Source of the DNA: Chamaecyparis obtusa
Taxonomy: Eukaryota; Streptophyta; Pinopsida; Cupressales; Cupressaceae
Assembly (NCBI GenBank): GCA_027943335.1
Contig: BSBK01002799.1
Location: forward strand, 453,001-517,000
Length of the DNA stretch: 64,000 nucleotides
Direction of reading: 5' to 3'
The notes beneath the pieces are model-generated. The model searched no databases. It was not told where the DNA came from and saw only the letters and a list, made by a program, of their open reading frames with translations. Each line of letters opens with the position of its first letter. Position 1 is the stretch's first letter. Below, piece after piece: positions 48,621-60,820 of this stretch. The position numbers were made by a program, and so were the translations under genes.

Positions 48621-51018
48621 TGTTGGTGTTCAACATGACGCTTATGCTCTTAGGCTACCAATATACCCTCAGATAGATTTTAGGGATGGTTAGCTCCAAA
48701 ATGTATAGGGATCTTAGGGTAACTGGACCAACTGTAGGGACAAGATTTCCCTCTTCTGCTTTAGGCTCTGTAAAACCAAGGCGGGTGCACCTAATCTAGT
48801 GAAAACTATACTTCACACACCAAAGATTGGGTCTAAATAATATATTGAATAGTAAGAAAGTGCTAAATGCTAACCTCACATTCATTGACTCTCCATTACT
48901 ATAGGGTGGAACACTTATACAACAAAAGACTTAAAACTTAGGGATGGTTCTTAATTTATGTGCTTGAATCATAACAACCTCAATCAATATATGTTAATAA
49001 AGAAGTACTCATCTAGGCCAATGCCTCATCCATTGGGAAAGACCTCTTAGACAAACTATACACACACACCAGAGTATATCTGAGATTCAAAGTCATAAAC
49101 ACATTTACAATCTCCTTTACTACTTATAGAATATCCTTAAATAGACAAGAGATAAATCTATGTCCCATCTAGAGAATTATTTCATCTAATCCTAGATTAG
49201 AACTCAAGAATGAAGACATACATAAATTAATATGCAATGAACTAGAAAGTTCAAAATCTATCTACATTGACACAAAGGAGAGAGAAGAATCATGTATCTA
49301 CATTAAGTATGAAGAATCCTCAAGTGTATACAATCAGTCTGAGAAAACCATACTTGCAAATTACAGCTTAGACCTGCAACTTTCTTTCTACTATCAAAAA
49401 ATACTAAAACAAATCATTACAATCTAGACTGAGAAGAGGACTCACAACCAAAAGATTTGAATACCTAACTCCCAATCCCCTCGAATGATCATAACAATTC
49501 CCTTTATACCAGGGTAACAAGACAAGCATAATGATTATTCCCAAATCAAAAATTCAAAACCACCTAACACCACTGAGGAATTAACACAAACACCATAGGG
49601 ACCAAGCCACAATAGGTAAGATCAAATAGTCCAATTTCAACAACTATCTAGCCCTGTACTGGTCCCAAGTACAAAATCATCACAAAACTCTAAGAAATCT
49701 AGCCAAAATGACCCCTGCAACACATCTTGAGTACTATTTCATTTACTTTCCCATAGGAAGACATTTCTCTGCAACTACCCATGGTAGCCTGGACCACATT
49801 GCAATAGTTGAAAACCATTTTCACCCACTCTAGCTGCTCAAAAATTGAATTCTGGTACTTTCTGTCATTGCAAACCCTCTACAGAAATTTGAATTCGAAT
49901 ATAAATAGTCACTTTATGGCACCTACAATAGATCGGCAGTCCCTATTTAAAATTGATTCAACTTTAAGTCCTGAATATCAGATCCTCACCTTCCTAGGCA
50001 TCCCAAGATTAACCCTAAAAGGAATCCTGGTTTACATTTAGTGATCACATGACAAAGCACTCTCCTATTCATGAGATGAAATATTTAACTGCAGCTTAAC
50101 CCTGCAAACCAGTGAACACTTTGAACTTTTTCGGCACCGCTATCCTCATTTATCTGGACTGCTAAACCCTTTGACCCCACTTGGGCCCGCTTTATGCCAC
50201 ATGTCACACCACCACTCGCTGCAATCATTGAGTCACCAGATAAAGGACCCACTACAAACAAACTGATCGACACCTAATCAGATGGTGGGTGCATGATCAC
50301 ATGGTGCAAGAATATTCCATGCAATCATGCGATAGCCACATGATCTTTCTTTACTCTACTGCTTGAAGAATCTAGCCCCACTGACAAACTGCCATGTCAG
50401 GACCCCTTTGACAGACACACTAGCAACCAGGTCCCACTGATACATCTAGGAAAGATTTGAAAACAACAGTCATCACATGATCACAAGGGGATTGAATATT
50501 TTGTGCAATCATGCGACAACCACATGATTCTGAGACAACTGACAACATGACCCCACCTGGGCCCATTGATGCCACTTCATTAAATCCATCGGCCAATGAG
50601 GAACCGCCAACTATGCTTAGGTGGCAATTAGGACCCACTGAGAAATTTATACCACTAGGAAGATTGGATGGTTGGTGCAAGGTCTGAAAGGCTCAAAACA
50701 TTCTATGCACTTACATGCCAACCGTCAATCAGGAATCATCTGATTGAGATACCGGGCCTGTCGACACATGAAAACCTAATTGCAAACCTAAAGATGGTCT
50801 TTTAATTAGCACATGTAGATTGAATATTTTAAGTCACCTGGATAAAGTAACATGAAATTAGAATAGGGCTAGGGTATTTTGAAATTCTAAAGGTCCCATG
50901 GCTAGCTTTTTGAAAATTTTCAAGGGTTTTGAGCCAGAGACCTAAAAACATTTGCAAAGGCCAGAAAGAAAAAAAAAAAAGAGATAGAACCATGAAATTT
51001 TTTTTACTAGTGCTAACA
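48621..51018 (-). repeat. 5' LTR of element B
   Basis: 2398 bp with complete ends (TGTTGGTGTTCAACATG ... AGTGCTAACA). It shares the whole layout with the A LTRs, including the CAAAACC, CCTCATCCATTGGG and GGCTAGGGTATTTTGAAA-type blocks. Confidence 0.92.
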
Positions 51019-51066
51019 GGTTGAAAAATTTATATAGTGATAACAACACCCTTTTCCATTAATGTG

Positions 51067-51310
51067 AAAGGGGGAGTAATATACATAGTCATGAAAAATA
51101 GAAGCAAAGAAGTAGTAATATACTAAGGGGGAGCAATATTCAGTCATGGAAGTAGTTCAGTTGAGGAAATGAAGAATATTGTAGTAGATAAAGGAGCTCA
51201 TCCTTGGGGTAGTTTTGATGAGGAAATGGAGAATGTTATAAAATAATTTCTCATTGGATTAGTGGTGGTTTTTCATTCCATATGTTGCCATCAATGCCAA
51301 AGGGGCAGAT
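51067..51310 (+). other. Repeated polypurine motifs and PPT of element E
   Basis: AAAGGGGGAG at 51067-51076, AAGGGGGAG at 51125-51133 and AAAGGGGCAGA at 51299-51309, the last directly before the LTR start at 51311. The third is the normal PPT position. The earlier two repeat the motif in the 3' noncoding region. Confidence 0.75.
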
Positions 51311-52104
51311 TGTTGGAGATTTACCAACAAGCTAGTACTGGTTGTATATTTGTCATTAATGACATCATATGGTAATTAGCATGCATGGAAGACTTATGTA
51401 GTAAGATTTCAATATATGTAGTAGGGCCATGTTATCATCATGATATCATTGGTACAGAGGTTAACTATTAGTACAAACAGTTATATAGTAGCTTGTGTTA
51501 GCAGTGTTCCTAAGAGAGTTACAGGTAGTGTTCTATGTGTGATTGTCTATACATTTATCATGGAGCCTTGCGCATTTGGATATGTGATGGAGACATGTTA
51601 GCGATATTACATTCATAGACATAGAGTTTGATAATCAGTAGAAGTGAAGTTATATAGTCACTATTCACTAGTTGTAGTTTCCTGTGTTTATCTAAAAGAG
51701 CCGATAGAGATTTTTTTGGTACATGAGTTGAGCCTATCATTATGGTATGCACCCTTGGATTAGTGATTGAAGAAGAGTTACTAATGTTATATAAAGAGAG
51801 CATGTTGTAATTTAGCTTTAGGAGAAAGATCTAGTTTTTTTGGTAGAGTCTATATTGTGTAGCGTGCGTCTACAATTATCTTATTGGTCAGGCCCCATAA
51901 TGTGTTGCATTCTTAGTTGGGCTGACTGAATTATTATTGGAGTATGTTATGATTTCTCTATTATGATTTCAAGGTATTTCTATTAGGATGAATTGATTAT
52001 TTCATTTAGAGGAAAAGATATTTATAGGCAATCATTTGTGATTGATGGAGGATGGTTCATAGTTGATTGTGAAGAGCAGAGCAGAGTGTGTGAAGTGTTG
52101 AACC
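51311..52104 (+). repeat. Right (3') LTR of element E, first part
   Basis: Matches 30236-31413 from TGTTGGAGATTTACC up to GTGTTGAACC, where element D is inserted. The LTR resumes at 59146 (ATCTGTTGAAGGTCT, matching CATCAGTTGAAGGTT of the left LTR) and is cut again at 59160 by element F. Confidence 0.88.
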
Positions 52105-53122
52105 TATTGGTAATTTGGATCAAGTGAGTACATAGATGTTGTCATTATGGAAACATATGATCCACATGAAGAGCACAAAGGTCAGAGAGCAAGTATGGCA
52201 GAGCGCATTGCAAATTTGTCTAAGTGTGAAATAATGTTTTCACTAGTGTACCCAAACATAGTTTTTGTTTGCGATGTTGACTGGAGTAAGTTTAGTGCTT
52301 GCACACTTGAAAAAAGACTCTATGATGACTGATGATGACCTATCTCAGAGTACAAGTTAGTATGGAATGTACGGAATTAGTTATGACAGTTTTACCAAAG
52401 ACAGTGTTAAGCTGACAGGACATAATTGGTAAAGAGTTAAGGGATTATTTTATTTATCAAAATAATGACTAAAAAATATAAAGGGATGACATCCTAGATG
52501 CTAAATCTTGGATAAAGATATATGGAAGCTGACCATGTAAAGTTATTATCCTTAATAACTTGTATATATGTAATTGTAATTGTAAGAAAAAAGATAGATG
52601 TGGTGATATTGTAATGAGATGATAAAAGGTGATATGATGTGATTGTAAGAGCAGTGAAAAGACATTGATGCAAGTAGCATAAGGTTATGTACCTTAATCC
52701 ATTTTTGTAATCAGTATACATTGTACATTACTTGTTTGGGCAGTGGGCTCATCTGGTAATCAGATTTTGTATTGACAACTCCTAACAGGGTTGAGGCTTC
52801 TAACAAGGCCTATAGTCCCTTAATCAGGATTGATATAGTATATGCTTGTAATAGACTCCTAACAGGGTCAATATCCTTAACAAGATACTTTTGATTAGTG
52901 GATCTTTGTGGGTACCATCGCCACCAGGGTTTTCCCTTGGCCACGGTTTCCTCAAGAACAAATAATGTGTTATGAGTTCTTTGATGTTATTGCTATGCAT
53001 GTTATTTATTTTCTTATGTTATGCATGTGTGAAAATAATCTGTTATATCCATAATTGGGAAAAAGTAAAAGTTTGTGGAATACTGATTCACCCCCCCCTC
53101 TCAGTATTCCCCATTTCTAACA
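52105..53122 (+). repeat. 5' LTR of element D
   Basis: 1018 bp, starting TATTGGTAATTTGG (TG changed to TA; the partner has TGTTGTAAATTTGG) and ending TTTCTAACA. It carries two CTCCTAACAGGGT motifs (52779 and 52854) and a CACCCCCCCC run just before the end, both shared with the E LTR although the rest is different. Confidence 0.88.
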
Positions 53123-53124
53123 AT

Positions 53125-53136
53125 TGGTATCAAAGC
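53125..53136 (+). other. Element D primer-binding site
   Basis: TGGTATCAAAGC, two bases after the LTR, is the initiator tRNA-Met-type PBS of copia elements with one change (AGAGC to AAAGC). Confidence 0.8.
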
Positions 53137-53193
53137 TTAGTTACTCAGAGAAGAATCATTCAAGGAAAGCCTAGCAGCTTGAGTAAGATCTCT

Positions 53194-54391
53194 ATGGATA
53201 TGGATCAACTACAGAAGAATCTTGAAGAAGCTCTTGAATAGATTGATATGCTTACTGATGAAAGAAACACTCTGAAAAGGAAATATGATGATTCAAAGAA
53301 TCTTATTGAGAAGCTGAAAAAAAGGTAGAAGATCTAAAATCTGAAAAGGAATCCAAAGTTCTTATTGAAGATTGTGATGACAATTTAGAAAAATAAAATG
53401 TAATCCTTAAGCATGAACTGAAAGTAGCAAATCTGAAGCTTAGTTTGAAAGATGGAAATGACAAAAATGAAGCAAATCTAAGATTTGAGAATGAAAGGTT
53501 GAAGATTGAGAATAAGGAATTAAGATCTAAACTTGGCAAAGTAATATTTGAATTCGAGAAAGTCAATTTGTAGCATGCAGAACTTGAGAAATACAATAAG
53601 ATTGTGAAAGGTGAATTGACTCAATCCAAACAACAACTTGAAAGGCTATATTCAAATAGTGAGAAGATCAATGAACAAGTATCTTTTGGGAAACCATCCT
53701 ATGATAAGACTGGACTTGGATTTAATCTATTTAGAAAAAATGATGAAAGCAAGGAACCAGATCTGGAAGAATCTGAAAGCATAGATGAGAAGAAGTTAGA
53801 TGAGATCAACAAATCTAAAGACACACCTAAAGAAGAAGAATCATCAAAGCAAGAAGAATCACCCAAAGGTATGCAAAGAGAATTCAAAGGTAGATGTTTT
53901 GGTTTTAATACTATTGGTCACATGAAGAGAGATTGCACAGGTAAACAATTTAAACCTCTTAATGGTTATTGTTATAATTGTCATGGTTTTGGACATAGAG
54001 CTATTGAATGTAGAAAACCTAAAGTTATTGAGAATAATTATGGTAGTAGAATGTTTAGGAATACTAACAATGCATATAAGAGACCTATTGAAGATATGAA
54101 TAGAAGAAATGGAGTAGTATGTTATAGATGCAACAAGGTTGGACATATTGCTAGAAACTACAGATCATAAATCAATCAGCAAAAACTGAGATATGGGAAC
54201 AATGGAATTGTTTGTCAGATATGTAACAAGATTGGACATATAGCAAGGTTTTGTAGAATGAACAATGGAGTTTTTCATCCTAACCCTAACCCTAGAAATC
54301 ATGCAATAAGAAATGAAGATGCAAGTAACAGATAGAAAGGTTGTTGTAGTAATGCAGATGAAGTAAAGTTTGTTAAAGGCAGAGATCAAGG
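53194..54391 (+). pseudogene. Element D gag-like protein: coiled coil and zinc knuckles
   Basis: Starts MDMDQLQKNLEEALE at 53194, followed by a long coiled coil (LRFENERLKIENKELRSKL). Next come SYDKTGLGFNLF, a motif usual in copia Gag, and four zinc-knuckle units. The units are CFGFNTIGHMKRDC (second Cys is Phe), CYNCHGFGHRAIEC (intact), CYRCNKVGHIARNY (last Cys is Tyr) and CQICNKIGHIARFC (intact, after a stop at 54168). The UBN2 capsid part of normal copia Gag is absent. There is one frameshift in the A-run near 53318 and stops at 53239, 53394, 53570 and 54334. It probably packaged RNA. Confidence 0.75.
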
Positions 54392-54927
54392 AGACATAAA
54401 CATTGAAGGTTAATCAGAAAGGTGAAGTATCAAGTGGTAAGAATGAATCCTTACCTAACCTATCTTTAAGCACTTAATTTATGTAAATTGTAGTAGATTA
54501 GGAACTTAGAATTAGAGTAGAAGTAGATTTATGATGAATTAAGTCTTGTGCAGTTAATGGAAGGTAGTTTATGATTTACTAATGCTATGGTTAAGAGCAC
54601 AAAAGAAAATATTATGTTTTGCGAGATCGCAAGAAGTTTTAAGTTTTGCAGGTTAATAGAAACTACTTTTTGGAAAGAAGTAGCAAAAGAATTGAATGCG
54701 ATGTCAGACCTAAGTAAGATTGAAGTAATAAAGGTTATGATCAAAGTTATTTGATTATCAAAGAGAATTGAAGTGTTTAGGAGAGAAAAGAATAGAGATT
54801 GGAAGCATTTTACAGTGATTTGGTGAAAGATTGAAGCGTCGAATCTGTGGAAGCCCTAAAATTGTGAATTTGAGGTATTTATCTTGATAGATCTTTGAAT
54901 CATTATAAGAGACTAGAAGAAATCATG

Positions 54928-57845
54928 GATGTATCTTTAATTCATAATTTCATAGATAAGAATAGACCTTGAATGAAGAGGGAACCAATAGAACCCTTGG
55001 AAGAAGATAACCCTAGTTTAGCATTATCATCTGTACTAGATGAAGTTTTGCATTTGGAGAATGTGAGAAGTTATCTTGGATGCAAGTTAGAAACCCTCAA
55101 TGATAGTGATTTTACCAGTGAGTATCAGAAGATTTATAATCATGATATGTCATTGAAACAAGGATATGAACATTTTAAAGACAATGAGATTGTTAAGTAT
55201 GCTTTGCAGTATGAGTTTGACAATGAAGAATGCACTAAAATCATCTTGAGCAGAATTCATAATGGGAAGTTTTGGCTAGAGGATAGAGTAATAGACATTA
55301 CAGTTGATTTAATTCATGAGGTCACTAGTTTGTCTATAGTTGGTGCTATTCCTTTAAATGAGAAGAATATGAGGAAAATAGTCATGGAAAACATAGAATC
55401 AACCTACAATGGTTAAGGAATTGTGATTAGCAAAATCAAACAACATGATGTTAGATACCTATGCAAAATCCTAACCACTAAGTTTTGTGCAAATTCTAGA
55501 GAAGATGATATGGCAGCTGGTATGGTACATATTGCTTATTTAATGTGTGTTGACAAGGTACCAGTTGATATGTGTGAAATTCTTAGAATTCAATTGTTTG
55601 AAAACTTGGAGAAGATTAAGAAGACCAAGTATGCACAATTTAGATTTTCATCCTTAATCACATACATGTTTTCCCACTTATTGAGAAGATTTACATACAC
55701 CATTGAAAATGATTGGAATGATGAACAATCTACTATGGAAAGGATAAATAAAGTATATTTGAGGCATGTTATTGACAAAGTGAATGAGAGTGCTATGTTA
55801 GTGATGAAGACATTTCAGAAATTGGTAACTACCAAATCAAGGATTCCACAGTCTCTTGTGGAGAAATGTATGGATAACATCTGTTTTATGGTTGACATTA
55901 ATTTTACCTATATTGAAGTAGTGGAACCTAGAATTGAGTTCATAGAACCTCTTGGCTATGAGATATTTGAGGCTGAAATAGAAGAATATGTTGGCAGGTT
56001 ACTTAAGTGTAAGTTGGACACTTAATGTAAAAGGTTTGGAACTTTTGAAGAGAATTTCAACTCTACAAAAGCTATAATTGAAGAGAAGTAGTCTAAGAAG
56101 AGAGTTGACAACACTATAAAGAAAATATTGAAGGATTCAAGATTGACAGAGTATGAGTTTTTGGTAGCAAAGAACATAGCAGCAGCAATTAGAATGAGTG
56201 AACAGAAAGAAGTTTTGTCTACCCCACCAATTGAAGTACAGTAGAAAGAACCACTTGTGAAGGTGAAAGTAGAGGAACTAGAAAAAGCACAAGTAGCAAG
56301 AAGACTTACTAGATCCACTTCCTCTACACCTTGCAAGTGAATGAAAGAAATTGCTACTGGACCTAGTAAAAGGTAGAAAACTATGGTGCCACTAGTTCCT
56401 AGGAAAGTTGCAATAATTAAAGATGATGACACTACTTTGGTTAAGAAGAAAGCTTGGAAACCTAAAGTTGAAAAGCTTAATGAGAAGATTATTGAAGATG
56501 GAGACTTTACCAGAATGAATAAGTACTATAATCTTTATGATTATTCATACATACTTAACTTGGAGAATGCTATTGTGAAGCACATGATTTTGGAAAATAA
56601 TAAGTTTGATACTATTCAAGGTCAAATACCTGATGACTTGTATAACAAACTTGTATATAGAAGGAAGAGAGCACAAGAAGAAGACACTTCTATCAGAGAG
56701 AATCTAGTAAAGAAGCTTTGTGATGTGAGAGATGATGTACACTTGAAGTAGATTTTGAAGGCATTCAGCACCCATTTGAGAACCAAAAGGAGAACCATTT
56801 TGATTATGGGAGGTAGATATGAAGAAGTTAATTCAAACACATAGCAAGCAATAAACAAGGTCATGGTAGAAATTGTTGGAGAGCCATCAGTTGCAGCAGA
56901 GAAAGAAGTTGAAGTTGAACAAGATGATATTCCCTCTCCTTCAGCTATTAACATTGAAGATGAAACTATGAATGTCGAAGGTACTAAGGTCACCTTGGAT
57001 ACTAATTATAATGTATTCAAGAACTTAGCAAACATTGTTGACAATTCAGCTCTTAATGAACCAGATAGAACTAAAGAAGTAGAGCAGACTCAATCAAGAA
57101 AGTGAAGAACCTTGAAGGGAGTCTGAAGGACCTTACTGAGAAGTTACAAAGCATTGTAACTAAAAAAATCATAGAGGCAGATCCTTTAGAGAAAGCTAAA
57201 AAGGTAATGAGCACTTCTAACAATGAATTCACTAACCTATTTGATATGGCAAAAGTGAGAGCTCAAGCAACTTATGAAGCTGAAATGCTTTTGAACATTA
57301 GTTAGAATATCAAAAATGATATTAGCAGTCTTAATATTTGTATCAAGAACTTGAGGAAGCATTTGGAGATAGGAAAATCATTGTACATATAGTGTACAAA
57401 GCTAGAGATTCTGATAGTAGAAGAGGAACAGAATATCAAGTTGAAGGAAGCTAAGATTCAGAATGAATGTAACCTTCTTTCTAGACCTAATGTGAAGGTT
57501 TGTGATACTGAAAAGAAAGTTAGGAAACTTTATGATGAAATAAGAATATTGCAAGGTGAGAGGAATAGAAAAATGAGGAGACTCACTCTTTTGAGAGAAC
57601 ACATTTCTATGAAGTTGAGCATCATTGAAGAGTAGTTAGAAGAATGTCTTATAGCTAAGACATCCTTTTAGAAATTCAAATTTGACAACCTCCAAGCATG
57701 TCAAATAGCAGCTCATGGACTGAACACATTACTCAATGTGGTAGATTCCATCAAGAAATCATGGGAGAAGGAAATAGAAGCTATGAAAGATGATTTTGCA
57801 GATTGTGTTGCAAGCCTACTGGCTTTGCAATAAGAAAATGAAGGT
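54928..57845 (+). pseudogene. Element D long second reading frame, function unknown
   Basis: A frame of about 970 codons starting at ATG 54928 (MDVSLIHNFIDKNRP), broken by stops at 54970, 55414, 56023, 56089, 56242, 56338, 56371, 56749 and 56842, with a shift near 57100. It has an N-terminal helical domain (KFWLEDRVIDITVDLIHEV, IKQHDVRYLCKILTTKF, AAGMVHIAYLMCVDKVPVD). Its layout resembles the 'putative plant transposon protein' type, a resemblance from memory only. A charged linker (RRLTRSTSSTPC) and a long C-terminal coiled coil (LYDEIRILQGERNRKM) follow. No transmembrane segment and no catalytic motif were seen. Sireviruses often have an extra frame after pol, but that one is usually described as envelope-like, which this is not obviously. 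Confidence 0.6.
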
Positions 57846-57904
57846 ATAATATTTTTGGGATACAATTTTGTAAATCCTCCCTACCTTATTTTGTCATTGT
57901 TGTC

Positions 57905-58118
57905 AAAGGGGGAGAGATATTAGAGCAAAAAATTGATATATATGATAAGGATTGATACTCTTAGGGGGAGTATTGTATTAGAGATTATATTTTGAGGAGT
58001 TATAAGGATAGTATACATATTCTATACTATGGCCACAATTTTGATACAATTTTGAGATTTTGACTTGTACACTTAGCCAATTTTCTCATATGTTGCCACC
58101 AATAACAAAGGGGGAGAT
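57905..58118 (+). other. Repeated polypurine motifs and PPT of element D
   Basis: AAAGGGGGAG at 57905-57914, AGGGGGAG at 57963-57970 and AAAGGGGGAG at 58107-58116, the last two bases from the 3' LTR. The arrangement copies that of E and F. Confidence 0.75.
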
Positions 58119-59140
58119 TGTTGTAAATTTGGCTAAAGTGAGTAAATAGATGTTGTCATTATTGCAACATATGATCCACATGAAGAGCACAAAGGTCAGA
58201 GAGCAATTATGGCAGAGCGCATTGTCTAAGTGTGAAACAATGTTTTCACCAGTGTACCCAGACATAGTTTTTGTTTGCGATGTTGACTGGAGTAAGTTCA
58301 GTGCTTGTGCACTTGAAAATAGTCTCTATGATGACTAATGATGATCCATCTTAGAGGAAAAGTTAGTACGGCATGTACATAATTAGTTATGACAGTTTTA
58401 CCAAAGATAATGTTAAGCCGACAAAATAGAATACGAAGATAGAATTGGTAAAGAGTTAAGTGATTATTTTGTTTATCAAAATAATGACTTAACAATATAA
58501 AGGGATGACATCCTAGATGTTAACTCTTGGATAAAGATATATGGAATCTTACCATGTAAAGTTATTAGCCTTAATAACTTGTATTTATGTAATTATAATT
58601 GTAAGAAAAAAGATAGATGTGGTGGTATTGTAATGAGATGATAAGAGGTGATATGATGAGAATGTAAGAGTAGAGAAAAGACATTGATGCAAGTAGCATA
58701 AGGTTATGTACCTTAATCCATTTTTGTAATCAGTATACATTCTACATTACTTGTTTGGGTAGTGGGCTCATCTGGTAATCAGATTTTGTATTGACAACTC
58801 CTAACAGGGTTGAGGCTTCTAACAAGGCCTATTGTCCCTTAATCAAGACTAATACACTATATGCTTGTAATAGACTCCTAACAGGGTCGATATCCTTAAC
58901 ATGATACTTTTTATTAGTGGATCTTTGTGGGTACCATCCCCACCAAGGTTTTCCCTTGGCCAGGGTTTCCTCGAGAACAAATAATGTGTTATGAGTTCTT
59001 TGATGTTATTGTTATGCATGTTATTTAGTTTCTTATGTTATGCATGTGTGAAGATAATCTATTATATCCATAAATGGGAAAAAGTAAAATTTTATGGTAT
59101 ACTAATTCAACCCCGCTCTCAATATTCCCTATTTCTAATA
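58119..59140 (+). repeat. 3' LTR of element D
   Basis: 1022 bp and very similar to 52105-53122 from TGTTGTAAATTTGG to CTATTTCTAATA, where the terminal CA is changed to TA. The poly-C near the end is broken to CCCCGCTC. Confidence 0.88.
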
Positions 59141-59160
59141 GAACCATCTGTTGAAGGTCT

Positions 59161-60466
59161 TGTTAGGAATAGTCCCAAGAGATAATTAGGGGGGGGGGGG
59201 GGGTGAATCAGTTATCTACAAGTTTCAATTCTTTGTCCAGTTAAGTATACTTAAATATAAAGCATAAACACAATGAAAGAACACTTGAACACAACACCAA
59301 TATTTTGGTTATGGGGAAACCCACATAGGTAAAAACCTTGGTGGGAATTTACACCTGCTAATATTGTTTACTAGTGTATTATGATCCTTGCTAGAAGATT
59401 GTTAACCCTGTTAGGAGTTGCTTTAAAATATATTTAGTATAGTAGACTTGGTCAAGGGTCAGACCCTATTAGGATTCTTTTATAATAGTCCCTGTTAGGG
59501 GAGAGGATGCACTATCTGAGAGCACATTGCTCAAAGGGGTGAAGGCTACAATCTTCTATTTAACAGATACACACTATATCTAGATCTTGGTGAACTGTGC
59601 TTTGACCTAATATTTGGATTAGTTCCAATGTATAGCACAAATACTTTACTTGGTCACATAGACCTTCTTCTGATGGCTCAACATTTTGCACACTCTGCTC
59701 TGCTCTTTCTATCAACCATGAACCACACTTCAGCAATCACAAATGAGTGCTTATAAATATCTTTCCTCTAAATGATATAATCAAGTTGGCCTATTAGAAC
59801 CACCTTGAGATCATATTAGAGAAGTCATAAAAAACTCCAATAATAATTTAGTCGACTCTACTAAGTATGAAACACATTCTGGGACCTGTCCAATAAGATA
59901 ATTGTAGACACACGCTACACATTATCAGCTCTACAAAAACAACTAGATCTTTCTCCTCAAGCTGAATTACCTCATGCACTCTTAACTAAACATTAATAAC
60001 TCTTCTCCAAGCTCTAATCCAAGGGTGCATACTGAAATGATAGCTGCAACTCCATAACCAATATAATCTTTGTCTGCTCTTTTGAACAAACACAGGAAAC
60101 TGCTACTAGTGAATAGCGACTGCATAAATTTACTTCTAATGATCATCAGACTATGTGTCCATGATTGTATCATCAATAACATGTCTTCATCACATATCCA
60201 AGGATGCAAGGCTTCATGACAACTATATGGACAACCATACACAAAACACTGTCTGTTACTCTGCCAGGAACACTGCTAATAGAAACTGCAATATAACTAT
60301 CTGTACTAATAGTCAACCTCTGTGTCCATGATATCATGATGATAACATGACCATGATTTATATATATAAATATTACTACATAAGTCTTTCGTGCATGTTA
60401 CTTACCATATGTTGTCATCAATGACAAACATATAGTCAGCACTAGCTTGCTGGCAAATCTCTAACA
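59161..60466 (-). repeat. 3' LTR of element F
   Basis: 1306 bp. In plus orientation it begins TGTTAGGAATAG and ends CAAATCTCTAACA. It is the reverse complement of the E-type LTR and somewhat longer. A run of 15 G (59189-59203) corresponds to the C-run of the other LTRs. Confidence 0.88.
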
Positions 60467-60468
60467 AT

Positions 60469-60715
60469 CTCCCCCTTTGCCATTGATGGAAAAATATGGA
60501 ATAAAAAACCACTGCCAATCCAATGAGAAATTATTTTATAACATTCTCCATTTCCTCAAAAAAACTCCCCCAAAGATGAATCTTCCATTTGCTGCAATAT
60601 TCTTCAATATTATCCATTTTCTCAACTGAACTGCTTCAAAACTGAATACTGCTCCCCCTTAGTATATTACTCCTTTGTTTCTATTTTTCATGACTCTATG
60701 TATTACTCCCCCTTT
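60469..60715 (-). other. PPT and repeated polypurine motifs of element F
   Basis: Minus strand AAAGGGGGAG next to the LTR (60469-60478). Similar AAGGGGGAGC (60651-60660) and AAAGGGGGAGTAA (about 60704-60714) occur further in. Confidence 0.75.
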
Positions 60716-60820
60716 AACATCAATGGAAAAGGGTGCCAATCAGTTTAAGCACTGGTACTACTCATGAGGTAGAGTAGTCAACCTTCCATCAGTCCTTGAG
60801 GACTGATGCCTTTTCTTCTA

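Larger units (their letters stand above)
39915..51018 (-). mobile_element. Element B: nearly complete Ty3/gypsy (Tat-type) retrotransposon
   Basis: An 11.1-kb minus-strand element with a perfect GGTTG duplication (39910-39914 and 51019-51023), inserted near the end of LTR C. LTRs are 39915-41589 (shortened by about 720 bp) and 48621-51018. Its frames are better kept than those of A, including one open frame of 560 codons spanning protease and archaeal-type RNase H. Domain order is the same as in A. Confidence 0.92.
35667..51045 (-). repeat. LTR C: solo gypsy-type LTR, split by two later insertions
   Basis: A single LTR of a distant relative of the A/B family. It starts TGTTGGTTCC and ends GTGATAACA. 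Its target duplication ACACC is perfect (35662-35666 and 51046-51050). Removing solo LTR G (36848-37762) and element B (39915-51018), with one copy of each duplication, leaves about 3.35 kb. It shares blocks with the A and B LTRs: GGACCAACTATAGGGACAA near 35760 and CCATCGACGGTCA near 37935. No internal region or second LTR is present, so it is the product of LTR-LTR recombination. Confidence 0.85.
52105..59140 (+). mobile_element. Element D: pol-less copia-type element with gag-like frame and a long extra frame
   Basis: A 7036-bp insertion with a perfect GAACC duplication (52100-52104 and 59141-59145). LTRs are 52105-53122 and 58119-59140. It has an initiator-Met-type PBS, a PPT, and repeated polypurine motifs shared with E and F. 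Between the LTRs there is a gag-like frame and a long second frame, but no protease, integrase, RT or RNase H block that I can find. It is therefore a non-autonomous element, presumably mobilised by Sirevirus-like relatives such as E or F. Confidence 0.85.

Noticed and set aside
53604..54170. Host CCHC zinc-finger protein
   Set aside because: It lies between paired LTRs right after a PBS and carries the SYDKTGLGF motif of copia Gag, so it is retrotransposon coding.
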